A DNA stretch of 64,000 nt from Aurelia coerulea. Its lineage: Eukaryota; Cnidaria; Scyphozoa; Semaeostomeae; Ulmaridae. Positions 1-13,983 of the stretch are shown here, one piece after another. The first letter of the stretch is position 1, and each line of letters starts with the position of its first letter. Position numbers and translations under genes: made by a program. The stretch covers positions 11,492,501-11,556,500 of the forward strand of contig CM076944.1 of assembly GCA_039566865.1 (NCBI GenBank), read 5' to 3'. The notes beneath the pieces were generated by a model. The model had not been told where the DNA came from and did no database searches. It was given only the letters and a program-made list of their open reading frames with translations.

Positions 1-5
1 ATCAT

Positions 6-366
6 GTTTCATGCTAATATCACAATTTGCAGCAATGTTGTTATAAAAACAACTGTGAAGGCCTGGAACCTAGTACCCCAGTCTGAAAATAGCTTTAGGG
101 GGCATATTTTCAAAGGGGTCTGCATCCTATCTTTTTCGGCGTATCGAACTGTGTATCCTATCCAAGTTTCATGCTTCTATCACAATTTGCACAATTCAGC
201 AATATTTTGGTTCTAACAGCCCTGGCTAAAAGCTAAAAATGCTTCTCACAACAATTATAGAATATTTACAGTGAAGGAAAAGTCAAAACTTGCGTTGAAC
301 ATCTCCATTTCCAGACAATTTTTCGAAAGAGTCTGTATCCCATCTTTCTCAGCGTATCAAACAACC
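6..366. repeat. diverged tandem duplication
   Basis: Two blocks recur in order. A block starting with TTTCATGC and containing ATCACAATTTGCA is at about 6-41 and again at about 167-212. A block with GTCTG-ATCC-ATCTTTC-CGTATC is at about 107-158 and again at 318-366. The copies are clearly diverged. A shorter direct repeat (TTGCTAAATATTGTTGGTTA) follows at about 373 and 412. No coding signal is seen; the function is unknown. Confidence 0.4.
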
Positions 367-432
367 CTACATTGCTAAATATTGTTGGTTATAACGAAAC
401 AATTTCCAATTGCTAAATATTGTTGGTTATGT

Positions 433-818
433 ATGACTCCGTTTTTCACTTGTGAACATAAGAAAACCAAGCTTGGTACGTTTTTTCGAAGAATATGGAA
501 TCCTCTTGTTTTGAGACAGAAATTAATGTTGACTGTCTTGCTCCATAAATCAATAACTACTAATCAGATTTACTCAAACTCGGTATCAAGCTTTAAGTTG
601 AAGTCTCTTCTATTGAAAATTTTAAAAACGAAAAAAGACAGTTTATGGTTGCTCCGCAGCAACAACTCAAATGGTGCACATGCTTTTTGGGACTATATAT
701 TGCTATGAACTCAGAAAATACAACCTCGTGCAAACGTTTCGGGCTATGGTGTCGGGGCGGTAATCGGACACTTGTAAAAATATCGAGAACCAACAGAAAA
801 GTACGATACAAATGAAAT
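433..818. other. no recognisable feature
   Basis: AT-rich sequence. The open frames here are short and resemble no family I know. The last eight bases (811-818) are the left target-site duplication of the MITE that follows. Confidence 0.4.
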
Positions 819-1124
819 CAGGGGCGGATCCAGCCTGAAGTTGAATGGGTGGCAACTTGCAAAGAGGGCGCAAAATATAGGAAATGTGAGCGTGCCGAAG
901 GCGTGCAAAAATTTGTTGAACGCTTTCTAAAAAAATTGTTTTATTTACCACTAAATAACGTCTTGATATACATGTTTCCCCCATATTTAAATCGAAAAAG
1001 TAAAAAAAAATGTTTGTTAGAGTCAGTATGAGTGGCGCTTTTCTCGCCAAAAATGGGGCGCCAAGCTGAGTTTTCACCGTGAAGGAGGCAATTGCCCCCA
1101 CCTGCCCCCCTAAATCCGCCACTG
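819..1124. mobile_element. hAT-like MITE with 8-bp TSD
   Basis: The ends are imperfect inverted repeats: CAGGGGCGGATCCAG on the left and, on the complement of the right end, CAGTGGCGGATTTAG. They are flanked by a perfect 8-bp direct repeat, AATGAAAT, at 811-818 and 1125-1132. An 8-bp duplication and a CAG-GGCGG terminus are hallmarks of hAT transposons. At 306 bp and with no transposase frame it is non-autonomous. The subterminal tract of Gs and Cs near 1095-1110 is part of the right end. Confidence 0.78.
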
Positions 1125-1132
1125 AATGAAAT

Positions 1133-1399
1133 CCATCAAAGCGGGTATTTCTTGGTAATGAAAGCTAACATCATAGATACCAACATCTTTGAGAAAAACC
1201 TTCTTATTAAAATGGAAAGCATGCTAAAACCAGTTGGGTTTGTTGTACTTGGCAGTGTAGAAGTTGTTGTTGTGAACATAATACCTAGATTTCACATGTC
1301 TTGAAAGGGATGAAAAAGGAAATCATGTGTAGAACTTGGTTCAAAAAGATCGCCAACAAAAACGCATAAGGATGTTTTGATATGTTTTGATATTTGATT
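1133..1399. other. no recognisable feature
   Basis: Short open frames only, without similarity that I can recognise. It lies between the hAT-like MITE and the 3' end of a minus-strand LINE. Confidence 0.35.
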
Positions 1400-2667
1400 C
1401 TTTTAAGGAGGGTTGCCCTTCAGCCGGAGCTGTTTTACAAGGGGCCCTCCATTTAAAAACACTACTTACAATATAAAATTACTAAGGAATAGATTAAATA
1501 CACTATGAAACCATAACTTTAAAAACCTAATAGCAATTTACAAAGTTTAAGATAACAGAAAAGAAACACTAACTTCTAAATAGACTGTTTAAAACTATTT
1601 AGGGAAGATGCCTGTTTGGTTTCAGCAAGAAGGTCATTCCATAGTTTTGCTCCTCGATAAGAAAAACTTTTTTGCTCATTACTTGACTTTTCCTTGGGTA
1701 GTCTTAAATTTGTCTCTGTGTTGCGCAGGACATACAAAGAGCACTTTGAGTTTCGGGTGAAGAGGTCACACAGGTATTGCGGAGCCAGTTCATGCAGCGA
1801 CTTGAAGACCATTGTTTTAGATTCACCAGCAATAAGTTCATCAATGGTCTTCCAACCCAGCCTGTCAATAAGTGGTCTACTTGGGGTGTCAAAACTGCTA
1901 TTGGTTATAATTCTAGCAGCTCGGTTTTTGAAGTTTTTGCAACTGATTCAGCTCAGTCGATCCGGCACAACCCCAAACAGAGCAACAATATCGAAAGTGT
2001 GGCTCGACAATACCTGTGTAAAGAGTCTTCAGAGTTTCCTGCGGTAGGAAAGTTTTGGCATGCTTTAAAAAGCCAATAGCTCTAGAAACTTTAGTAGAAA
2101 CAGTCTTGGTGTGTTCTTTCCAGTTAAGAGAGTTATCAATCTGTACACCAAGGTATTTAGTTTTTTTGATTACTTTGAGCTCGTTGTCACGAATTTTCAA
2201 ATCCAAATCCTCGTTTCGATGTTTGAGGATGTTATGCTTTTGCTTAGTGGAAACTAACATGGAATTTTTTTCGCAACATTCAAAGAGAGTTTGTTGCCTT
2301 GAAGCCAAGTGTCCAGTTGTTTGAGATCATAATTGATGGCGTCATTCAGCACACTTATATCTGAAGACTGATAGCAGAGACTTGTATCATCAGCATACAT
2401 GGAAAAAACTGAATTCTGGAGAGCTTGTGGTAGATCATTGATATATATAAGGAGGAGAAGGGGACCAAGACATGAGCCTTGGGGCACACCAACATCTATA
2501 CCCTTGGTTTTTGAATATACACCATTAACCAGACAAAACCGTTTTCGGTTGCATAGGTATGATTTAAACCATGCCAGTTCCCGCTACTGAACGCCATAGT
2601 GTGCCAATTTTTGGCAAAGAATCTCATGATCAACAGTGTCAAATGCTTTTTTAGATCAATGAAAACT
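1400..2667 (-). pseudogene. LINE 'E' reverse transcriptase, C-terminal half, broken
   Basis: 5'-truncated CR1/jockey-like LINE on the minus strand. Reading from 2667 down, the frames carry VFIDLKK (part of RT motif A), then PQGSCLGPLL with YINDL (about 2487-2420), then YADDTSL, the catalytic Asp pair, then KYLGVQIDNSLNW and HFRYCCSVWG, typical of the RT thumb and C-terminal region. The final piece ends with FKQSI and a stop at 1576. At least three frame changes break the protein. The 3' UTR runs to about 1400 and contains a GC-rich inverted stretch (GGAGGG near 1407, CCCTCC near 1445). The 5' side abuts LINE F head to head at about 2667. The exact 3' boundary is uncertain. Confidence 0.75.
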
Positions 2668-4923
2668 AGGCCCACAAGCTTCCCAAGGAGGAAGATATTC
2701 GTAGGTATAAGAGGCAAAGGAATAAAATTGTTAAACTTAACAAAGTTGCAAAGAAGAGATATTTTCGAAGTTTAGATCCCGCAACTATTGGTAATGATAA
2801 ACGTTTCTGGAAAACTTTTAAGCCGTTTATTTTCCAGCAAATCATCAAATATTCAAGAGAAGATCGTTCTCGTTGAAAATGGTTCAAGAATCAACTGTGA
2901 CAAACAAATAGCAGAATGTTTTAACGAGTACTCTGTTAATATCACTGCTATACTACCTATCGAGGCTCCTGTGACCCCAGCATCATATGTTCCTTTGCAG
3001 GACCTAGTTTTGAATGCAATCAAGAAATACGACAACCACCCTAGCGTATTGTTGATTAGAAATAATGTTGTAAATAACGAGACGTTTGAGTTTCATCCTG
3101 TTAGCCCTAATGATGTTTGGAATGAAATTAGGCAGCTAGATAATTCGAAGAAAACGAATGGATGTATTTCAGTTGACATTCTCAAATTAATATCCGGATA
3201 GTGTCACATCGAGATTACTAAATATTTCAACACGATGCTATTCACTAGTGAGTTCCCCGACCCCCTTAAGGCCGTCGATGTATCATCGTTATACAAAAGT
3301 TCTGAATCTACCTGTAAAGTTAATTATAGACCAATTAGTATTGCAACAGCAATGTCCAAAGCCTTTGACCGTTTGATAGCTAAACAGATCAATTCTTTTG
3401 TGACTGCAAAGATATCAAATCTATTATGTGCTTATAGAAAAGGACATAGTGACAACATGCCCTGATTCAGCTTATTGAAACTGTTCGCAAGACATTAGAT
3501 AAGAAAAGTGTTGCTGCTATGATTTTGATGGACTTATCAAAGGCATTCGATTGTATGCCATATGATTTACTTGCTGCTAAAAGAAATGCGTATGGTTTTG
3601 GTCTGCAGTGTCTCAGATTGATAGCAAATTGCCTCTCAGATAGAAAGCAGAGAGTAAAGGTTTGCTCAACATATAGTGACTGGTTACAAACAAAAAATGG
3701 TTTCCCCCAGGGCACTGTGCTAAGGCCACTACTATTCAATATTTTTTTCAATTATTTCATCTACATCGTCAAACATTCGGAGGTGTGCAATTTTCCTGAT
3801 GATAACACCATTTTTATTTGTGATGACACTTTTCAAATTGTGGCTTCAAACCAAGAAGAAAATATGTCTCAAGCGATCTCTTGGTTCAAAGCTAATCAAA
3901 TGGTAGCCAAACCATCAAAACTCCAAGATATGCTTCTCGGTTTGAAGACAAAAGATAATATTCTTCTCGATATTGGAAATGTATCTGTTGATATTGTCAG
4001 TAGTGTTAAGTTATTGGGAATTACCATAGACTCGAGACTAAAATTCGACAAGCATGTGGCAAAATTATGTCAAAAAGCAAGCAACAAGATCAGTGCCTTC
4101 TCTAGAGTCTCAAATTATTTAAATGAGAAACAATCTCTTTTACTGTACAACTCATTCATAATGTCTCAGTTTAATTATTGTCCTTTGATATGGATGTTTT
4201 GCGGAAAGGTTGCTAATAATGATCTCAATCGCACCCATAAGAGAGCGCTTCGAATTCTCTTCAACGATTTTACATCTTCTTTTGATGAGTTGTTACAGAG
4301 AGGAAAGGGGTGCACTATTCATCAAAAGAACTTGCAAAAGTTAATGCTCGAGGTTTATAGCAGTTTAACACAACAAAACCCTTTTTTGTGGGATATGTTC
4401 CATGAAAAGGACAATAATTACAATCTAAGTTCAAAGAATCTGTTGATGTTGCCTCAAACTAAAACAACTACTTATGGCAACGATAGTTCATCTTTTCGCG
4501 GTAGCATATCATGGAATTCCCTGCCTAATGATATAGCAATGGCCGTCCCCGTCTGTTCTTTCAAGTCATGCATAAACAAATGGATTGGAGAGACTTGCCG
4601 TTGCAAAATTTGTAAATAGGGTATTTTAGGGTATTTTCGTTTCTTATCATGAACTGTAATTTATTTGTTTTTGTAAATAGTTGGTCTTTATTAGTTCTTG
4701 AAATAGAGCTATTTTTAACAACCAACTTTAAAGAATGTTGGAAAGAACTTTGAGAATTGGTTGAAGAAAATTGAAGTGAAATGCAGCACTGAACTTTTAC
4801 AAAAAGCGTGTCTGTTAGGATTTGCAAAGATCCTGATAAAATTACTGGATACCTAAGGCCAAGGGACTTGGCTTGCTATCCAGCAGTTAACCGGCAGTCA
4901 ATATCAACGCCGAGTGAATATTG
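2668..4923 (+). mobile_element. LINE 'F', 5'-truncated CR1/jockey-like retrotransposon
   Basis: Plus-strand LINE beginning inside the region between endonuclease and RT: Lys/Arg-rich sequence RRYKRQRNKIVKL at about 2690, a common linker in CR1/jockey-type ORF2. The RT follows and ends at 4619. A 3' UTR of about 300 bp runs into (TAA)n at 4924. The 5' boundary is the joint with the oppositely oriented LINE E. No target-site duplication can be assigned. The (TAA)n may be the LINE's own tail or a pre-existing microsatellite. Confidence 0.7.
2788..4619 (+). pseudogene. LINE F reverse transcriptase, frameshifted
   Basis: The frames 2788-3201, 3235-3465 and 3519-4619 together make one RT. NYRPIS is at about 3323-3340, DLSKAFD (motif A) at about 3530, GFPQGTVLRPLLFN (motif B) at about 3700, and the active-site motif reads FPDD instead of the usual FADD/YADD at about 3795. 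The thumb and C-terminal part (KLLGITIDSRLKF, SQFNYCPLIWMFC) is intact through the stop at 4617-4619. A stop near 3199 and a frameshift near 3465-3519 interrupt it. The altered active site, though both Asp remain, and the breaks point to a dead copy. Confidence 0.78.
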
Positions 4924-4934
4924 AATAATAATAA

Positions 4935-4995
<61 letters not shown>
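4924..4995. repeat. (TAA)n microsatellite
   Basis: About 24 TAA/AAT repeats with one AAAA interruption. First of nine such tracts in the window, each at the border of a LINE or Penelope-like piece. Confidence 0.95.
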
Positions 4996-7934
<2,939 letters not shown>

Positions 7935-7968
7935 GATCATAAGGAGGTCGCGAACATAAGTATAGTAA
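7935..7968. other. filler at the LINE A / LINE B joint
   Basis: The motif GCGATCATAAG from 7919 is repeated at 7933, followed by AT-rich sequence ending in TAA (7966-7968). Such short duplicated filler is common at 5' joints of LINE insertions. TAA is the left target duplication of the MITE that follows. Confidence 0.4.
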
Positions 7969-8400
7969 GAGGCCCTTTACATGAGAAATTTCAACCCGGG
8001 TTGAGTTGAACACGGGTTGAGTTTCAACTCGGTTGACGGTGTAAGCCTTCATCGCGTTTACATGAAGGAGGCCGAGTTGAAACTCAACACGGGTTCAACT
8101 CAACTCGGCAACTCAACCCGTGTTGAAATTTCAACACGGGTTGAAATTCTCATGTAAACGCAAAATTTTTTCAACTCGGGGCGAGATTAGAATGCGAACA
8201 AAGGAAATCGAATCTATTTCCGCAATCATTCGAATATTTGAGTGGGCTCACATTCCTTCTTCTATTGTTTGCAACCATGTGACCTAATCTCAACCCGTGT
8301 TGAGATTTCATGTAAACGCAAGGCAAAATAAGCAATGCTGTTTAAACTCAACCCGTGTTGAAACTCAACACGGGTTGAAATTTATCATGTAAAGGGCCTC
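7969..8400. mobile_element. PIF/Harbinger-like MITE with subterminal repeats
   Basis: Terminal inverted repeats GAGGCCCTTTACATGA and TCATGTAAAGGGCCTC bound 432 bp and are flanked by TAA at 7966-7968 and 8401-8403. A 3-bp TAA/TTA duplication is typical of PIF/Harbinger. The interior is packed with variants of CAACCCGTGTTGA and its complement, plus several CATGTAAACGC motifs, as expected of multiple transposase-binding sites. It has no coding capacity. Confidence 0.75.
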
Positions 8401-8403
8401 TAA

Positions 8404-9577
8404 GTAATTGATCATGTAGCATCAACTCACCCAGAAAACATTCCCGAATCTGGAGTTCTAAAAGTCGCTCTTAGCGATCATTATGCTGTCTACTGTATTA
8501 GAAAATATATGGGCACATTTAAACGACAGCAGAAAATTATCACCATAAGGAAAATGAAAGATTTCGATCAAAATAGTTTCTTGTTTGACCTCAGTCAAGT
8601 TAACTGGGATCTAATAGTTGAGTCTAGTACTGACGTAAATGAGGCTGTAGAAAAATGGTCAGCCTTACTATCCTTGATTATTGAAAAACATGCCCCAATG
8701 CGAACAATCAAAGTTTCAGATAAGATGACCCCTTGGTTGACTACTGATTTCAGAAAACTTGCTCGTTCCAGAGACAAGCTCAAGACTTCTGCCGCTAAAA
8801 ACAAATCTTCCATTCTTATGAATTCTTATAAACACGTACGGAATAAAGTGAATAATCTAGACAAAAAGCTAAAGCGAAACTACTTCACTGAAAAGATTGC
8901 TCTTTACAAGGGGAATTTGAAAGAGACATGGAAAACGATCAACCTTTTGTTGAATAAGAGATCAAAGACAACGACTGTTCGCAGTCTTGATGTTGAAGGT
9001 CGCAATGTGACTGACAACAACGAAATTGCACAATCGATGAATGATTTCTTTTGTAGCATAGGTAAAAAGCTTAGTGACGACAGCAGCAGTCCAACCCCTT
9101 ACTTTCGAAGGAATATAACATCAATGAAGAAGGTACGAGTTTCCAGTTTAAGACCGTCTATTCTGTTTCTGTAGAAAAATCTCTCAAGAAAATGAAGACT
9201 TCGTTTGGCTTTGGATCAGATGGTATTGCAAGCCATTTCATCAAAATTGCATTTCCAATTATCTCTCATTCTCTGTGTAGGATTTATAATCTGTCGATTG
9301 AGTCAGGAATCTTTCCTGATTGCTGGAAAATAGCACGTGTTGCTCCCATCTTTAAAAGTGGAGCAACTGAGGATATATCAAATTACAGACCAATCTCTGT
9401 CCTACCTGTAGTTTCAAGGTTGTTCGAAAAACTCATTTATGATCAACTGTACGAGTATCTTGATTCTAACAGGCACTTATTTGTAGATCAGTATGGTTCC
9501 CGTAACTTGCATTCGGTTGTCTCCTGTTTACTGAACTGTACAAATGATTGCTACGTAAATATTGATAGAGGGATTTT
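8404..9577 (+). pseudogene. LINE 'B', 5' part: end of endonuclease and start of RT
   Basis: CR1/jockey-like LINE, 5'-truncated inside the apurinic-type endonuclease: the last endonuclease motif, LSDHYAVYC, is at about 8470-8500. The 221-residue frame 8509-9174 is the linker; a frameshift leads to 9192-9599, with IPDCWK-like, VAPIFKSG and NYRPISVLPVVSRLFEKL (about 9385-9430), the start of the RT. The protein is cut after NIDRG at about 9577. The rest resumes at 25276 with a near-identical 12-base stretch (ATTGATAGA-GG), the probable target duplication of the intervening tRNA-like repeat cluster. Confidence 0.75.
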
Positions 9578-9857
9578 TGGTAGAAGTTGTAACATATAAT
9601 TTGGTAAATTTTTCCACAAGTGGAAAAATGGAAAAAGAGTGACGAGAGCTAGACTTGAACTCGCGACCTTCTGCATTCTAGGCAGTTGCTCTACCGACTG
9701 AGCTATCTCGGCCACACTTATACAGCAAGTGGATGTCTAGCCCACGCGACTCAATGTCCCAAACGCAGACCGGCTCTATGCCCTCGACTCAACCCTGACA
9801 GAATTACGTCACCTTAACATCACAATTTTCCCTTCCATTGTCTTACGGTATTTTTGG
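9578..9857 (-). mobile_element. tRNA-like dispersed repeat unit, minus orientation
   Basis: One ~280-bp copy in reverse orientation, running from the AAAATACCGTAAGAC tail motif (as its complement) to its tRNA-like head. It joins a plus copy head-to-head at about 9857, so the pair forms a large interrupted palindrome. It lies at the left joint of the cluster that split LINE B. Confidence 0.65.
9641..9712 (-). tRNA. tRNA-like sequence, AGA anticodon position (repeat-borne)
   Basis: 72-nt cloverleaf on the minus strand: GCCGAGA acceptor with one mismatch (C2:T71), A box TAGCTCAGTCGG, anticodon loop CTAGAAT (AGA), and a perfect T stem GCGAG/CTCGC. The short variable arm is unlike real tRNA-Ser, and the sequence sits in a repeat, so it is a tRNA-derived unit, not a secure tRNA gene. 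Confidence 0.5.
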
Positions 9858-10297
9858 TTGCGTCGAGGGCATAGAGCCGGTCTGCGTTTGGGACATTGAG
9901 TCACGTGGGCTAGACATTATACAGGTTACGTCACCACACTGATCTGGATATCAATGAAGCCCACTTGCTGTATAAGTGTAGCCGAGATAGCTCAGTCGGT
10001 AGAGCAACTGCCTAGAATGCAGAAGGTCACGAGTTCAAATCTCGCTCTCGTCACTTTTTTTCCATTTTTCCATTTGTCGAAAAATTTACCGAATTATATG
10101 TTACAACTTCTACCAAAAATACCGTAAGACAATGGAAGGGAAAAGTGTGATGTTAAGGTGACGTAATTCTGTCAGGGTTGCGTCGAGGGCATAGAGCCGG
10201 TCTGCATTTGGGACATTGAGTGGCGTGGGCTAGACATTATACAGGTTACGTCACCACACTGATCTGGATATCAATGAAGCCCACTTGCTGTATAAGT
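9858..10297 (+). mobile_element. tRNA-like dispersed repeat units, plus orientation
   Basis: A full ~320-bp unit plus the start of the next. The motif CGTCGAGGGCATAGAGCCGG recurs at 9861 and 10181, giving a 320-bp period. Unit order: CGTCGAGGGC block, AGCCCACTTGCTGTATAAGT, tRNA-like head, T-rich stretch, AAATTTACC-AATTATATG, TACCGTAAGAC, CAGGGTTG. The second unit is cut at 10297 (TATAAGT) by LINE C and resumes at about 19684 just before the tRNA-like part. Confidence 0.7.
9981..10052 (+). tRNA. tRNA-like sequence, AGA anticodon position (repeat-borne)
   Basis: Same 72-nt cloverleaf as the other copies, with one change in the T stem (CACGAG). A run of Ts directly downstream could end pol III transcription. 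Confidence 0.5.
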
Positions 10298-10577
10298 TTT
10301 CATTTTTTTTTCATTTTTCATTTTATCATATTTAAACACAAAAGCCCTATCAGCTAAAAAAGAACTATTCCTAAACAAAATAAACATCTATCTACAAATA
10401 AAATAATACAAATTTGCTGATCTTCCTAGGGATTGTGCTTCGAGAAGGATGCTAATTGTTTAGGAATTCCTTCAGTTTCCTTTTGAATGTGCTAATTGTG
10501 GAACTCATTCTGATTTCTAATGGGATTTCATTCCACGTTTTAACACCAGAGTAGAAAAAACTGCTTTTAGAGAATTC
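10298..10577 (-). pseudogene. LINE 'C', 3' part (C terminus and 3' tail)
   Basis: 3' end of a minus-strand LINE: the plus strand begins with T-rich (TTTCAT)n-like sequence, the complement of an AAATG-type tail. The frame 10452-10577 encodes FFYSGVKTWNEIPLEIR and a terminal LKEFLNN, the common C terminus of this LINE group. Upstream coding continues exactly at 18523 when the intervening TA-flanked element is removed and one TA kept. The insertion therefore split an intact codon series. Confidence 0.78.
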
Positions 10578-10787
10578 TACCGGGTGAGTCAGAAAAAACG
10601 TTGGGTGTTTGGCGGATTGTGACGTCACGTACAGCAATCCGATCGTGGCGAACTAAATATTTTCTTGCAGCCAGAGGTCTAACTTATATCATAAGCCTTT
10701 CCCCATTGAAATCGGTCACTTGATGTATTAATCAGAAAATATTTTCTACGTAAACGTTGTATGGGAGTTTTGCAAACTTATGAAATC

Positions 10788-11117
10788 TGTGGAGGCGCGT
10801 TGTAGTTTTGAAAATTTACTGGGATATATGTCTAAGCGTAAGTGATAAATTGGTACGTAATTAAAACGCTTATTGGTTCATTGTAGATGCATGTGACCGC
10901 TTGCGTATGTGTTTTTGGCACGACTATGATATAGGGGCGTGCAGTTGTTTACTCTATCTCTTTTGAGCTAGATCGGGCCGTGAACGGCCATACGTTTTGT
11001 CTGAGAACGGATTTGTCGAAGTTAGAATGATACAGTCCTCTATTTAGAACAAGCCTAGTCTCTGTGTTATTCCTGCACTGGTGTGGTATTAGCAGCAGGT
11101 GGATTGACGTTTCCACA
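10788..11117 (+). repeat. BEL 5' LTR
   Basis: 330 bp, TGTGG...CCACA. Near-identical to 17665-17994. It presumably carries promoter and polyadenylation signals. It is preceded by the duplication AAATC. Confidence 0.93.
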
Positions 11118-11180
11118 TAGATGGTCTACACGAGCGGATAGATGGTCCACACGAGCGGATAGATGGTTCACACGAGCGGA
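11118..11180 (+). repeat. three 21-bp repeats just inside the 5' LTR
   Basis: Three tandem copies beginning TAGATGG and ending CACGAGCGGA, with single-base differences, directly after the LTR where the primer-binding site is expected. I cannot match the site to a tRNA 3' end by eye. Confidence 0.75.
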
Positions 11181-11249
11181 TAGATTGAAGATTGGAACTG
11201 GATAAAACGATTTGAAGACAACTGAATCACAGCCAGTGCAGGAAACGAC

Positions 11250-12916
11250 ATGGCTGACTTGAAGAAAAATGTCAAGAAACGAAAGGGACATAGGTTTTTT
11301 GTCACGGAGACCTTGAAGAGAACAGAAACATTGCTGACACTGATTCGACACAAAGGAACGTAGATTTGGCTCTTCAATTGAATTCAAGTTTGGTCGATCA
11401 GTTGAAAAGATTACAAGAATTGGACGAGAAAGTTCTGGATTTGTTGACAGAAGCTGTAGCGGAAAAGGAAGATGGCGATCGACAGATATTTCTGGAAATA
11501 CAGGAGTCTGGTGGAATGAGATCGGAAATGACTGCTGCATTGGTTGGCATAGAGAAATATCTTGAAATGAGCACTGCATCGGCAGTGGTTGTGGAAACTT
11601 CTCAGTCGAATACGAGGAGCAAAGTTCAAGCAAAATTGCCAAAGTTAGAGATGCCAACTTTTACGGGAAGGCCAGAACAATGGCAGGAATTTTGGGACAC
11701 GTTCCAAAGTGTTGTTCACGATAATGAGGACATTTCGGATGTTGACAAATTTGCATATTTGCGTCGTTACGTGTCAGGTGCAGCAAAATCAAGCATCACA
11801 GGATTTCGTACGACTGCTGCAAATTATGGATTGGCAATAGAAGCATTGCAGAAAAGGTTCGGAAGAAAGTCAGTAATACATCAAGCGCATGTTGACGCAC
11901 TGTTGAGCTTGCAGCCTGTTTTTAACGAATGGGACATTGTGAGGCTCAGGAAACTATACGACGCGGTGGAATGTAATCATAGGGCGCTAGAAGCTTTGGA
12001 CGTGAATCCAGTAAGTTATGAAAGTATCGTTGTTCCAGGAATCATTAAGAAATTGCCTGAGGGAATTCGCTTGCAGATTACGCGCGGAAGAGATTACTTG
12101 AACTGGAAAGTAGATGAAATGCTAGAACAGATTCGGATTGAATTAGAACTGAGAGAAGAATATGGACGAGTGGAGAACAAAAACGTTAGGCTCGATTATC
12201 ACGGGAAGAGAGATGATGTAGCTGCTGCCGCTAAGCCAGCGACGGCCAGCACACTTGTGACTAAAACGAAAAACCTATTTTGTGCATTTTGTAAAGGAAA
12301 TCATGAGCATCACGATTGTAACGAAATTACGTCTATAGAACAGAGAAAACAGCTGGCTCGTAAGTATGGTCTTTGCTATTTGTGCATGCGAAAGGGTCAC
12401 GTTTTTTGGAAATGTAATTCAAATTTTTCTTGCGCGCGTTGTAAGGGGAAACATCATATTTCTCTATGTGACAGCCCTGGGGAATCAGCAGGCCCTACGG
12501 GGACTAGCACGAGTCCAACTCTGCATGTAGGGACAGAGTGTAGCATAGCTTTGCAGACAGCGCAAGCTTTTGTGAAGTGTCCAGGCCTAGGTAGTGCAGT
12601 GAGAGTTAGAGTTCTGTTTGATACAGGCAGTCAGAGATCTTTTGTTACTCCAAGAGTTGTGTCAGGATTACAGCCCATTAGAAAGGAGACCATTGAAATA
12701 AGTACTTTCGGGCAGGAAGGGACCATTAAGGGGTCAAAGGAAGTATTTCAGTTTGAATTGTGCCCTGTAAATGGTGGGGAAGGGACTAAAATTGAAGCAT
12801 ATTTAGTTCCAAGTATATCTAGTATCAGAAATGAGCATGTAGAAGTGAGAAAGATGCAGTATAAACACTTGAAAGGGTTGTGGGTTCTGATGTATGTAAA
12901 AATGCAGATATTCTAG
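11250..12916 (+). pseudogene. gag: BEL gag with zinc knuckles and start of protease
   Basis: An ATG at 11250 opens a Lys-rich N terminus (MADLKKNVKKRKGH) that is out of frame with the long 516-codon frame 11366-12916, which begins at a non-ATG codon; a frameshift near 11340 is likely. The long frame holds a coiled N terminus (SLVDQLKRLQELDEK), a DUF1759-type gag core (PKLEMPTFTGRPEQWQEFWD), then Cys/His knuckles (CAFCKGNHEHHDC; CYLCMRKGHVFWKC; CARCKGKHHISLC) at roughly residues 305-370, then a protease motif LFDTGSQRSFV at roughly residue 415-425. A second frameshift near 12880 separates it from pol. Confidence 0.85.
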
Positions 12917-13983
12917 AAGTGGAAGTTCTTATAGGATCGGATTACCTCTGGTATTTCCAAGGAGACAGAACTATAAGGGGGGAGCAGTATGACCCAGTCG
13001 CTGTAGAAACCAAATTAGGTTTGGTGCTCTCTGGTCCCTTAAGGAGGGAGAGAGTGAGAAGTGAAATGAATGTGAATTTGGTTGGTAGTGAGGTGATGAA
13101 GGATGAAAATCATGGTAAGAAAGAAGAAAAAAGAGAGTTGGAGAAAAGTGTGAAGAAGCTTTGGGACTTGGAAACAGTTGGAATACGGGAGGAGAATGAG
13201 GTACACGAGGCCTTAAAAGATAATATCTCATTTAACGGAGAAAGGTATAAGGTAGGATTGCCTTGGAAGGAAGGTCATGATAAACTCCCATCAAATTATT
13301 GGAATAGTTTAAAAAGATTGAAAGGACAGGTGAGTAAATTGAGACAGGAACCTGAAATATTGCAAGAGTGTGATCGTATAATTAAAGAACAGTTGGACAG
13401 AGGGATAATAGAAAAAGTGTGTGAACTTGAAAAATCAGATAAGATTCATTATCTCCCAAACCACCCTGTTGTTCGAAAGGATGCAAAAACAACGAAAGTT
13501 AGGATGGTTTTTGATGCTTCTTCAAAGGAAGAGGGAGGTGTGTCATTGAATGATTGTCTCCATGTAGGCCCAGCATTGACTCCACTTTTGTTTGATATAC
13601 TGATTAGATTCCGAGAGAAGAGAATTGCGCTAGTGGGAGACATAGAGAAGGCATTCTTGAATGTAGAGGTAGAAGAACGGGATAGAGATTGTCTTAGATT
13701 TCTTTGGGTTGAAGATATAAATTCAAAAGTGATTCAACTAGTGGAGTATAGATTATGTCGTGTTGCATTCGGGGTAAATTCCTCGCCGTTCTTATTAAAT
13801 GCTACAGTTCAATTTCACCTAGACAAGTTTCAAAATGTTGATCCGGAATTTGTAGGCATAATGAAAAGAAGCCTATTTGTCGATGATCTTGTAAGGGGTA
13901 ATCAAACTCGAGAAGGTACTTTGAAACTGTATGACCTTGCAAAGTCTAGAATGTCTGAAGGAGGGTTTCGACTAAGAACATAA
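12880..13983 (+). pseudogene. pol: BEL pol: end of protease and reverse transcriptase
   Basis: 367-codon frame overlapping the end of the gag frame. It starts with the protease-RT linker (VEVLIGSDYLW) and then the RT: VRMVFDASSK, LNDCLHVGPALTPLL, VGDIEKAFLNVEV (motif A with catalytic Asp), FGVNSSPFLLNATV (motif B), RSLFVDDLVRG (active-site Asp pair) near residue 325. These are BEL/Pao signatures. The protein is cut just after EGGFRLR by the 1-kb insert at about 13980; the next residues resume at about 14998. Confidence 0.9.
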
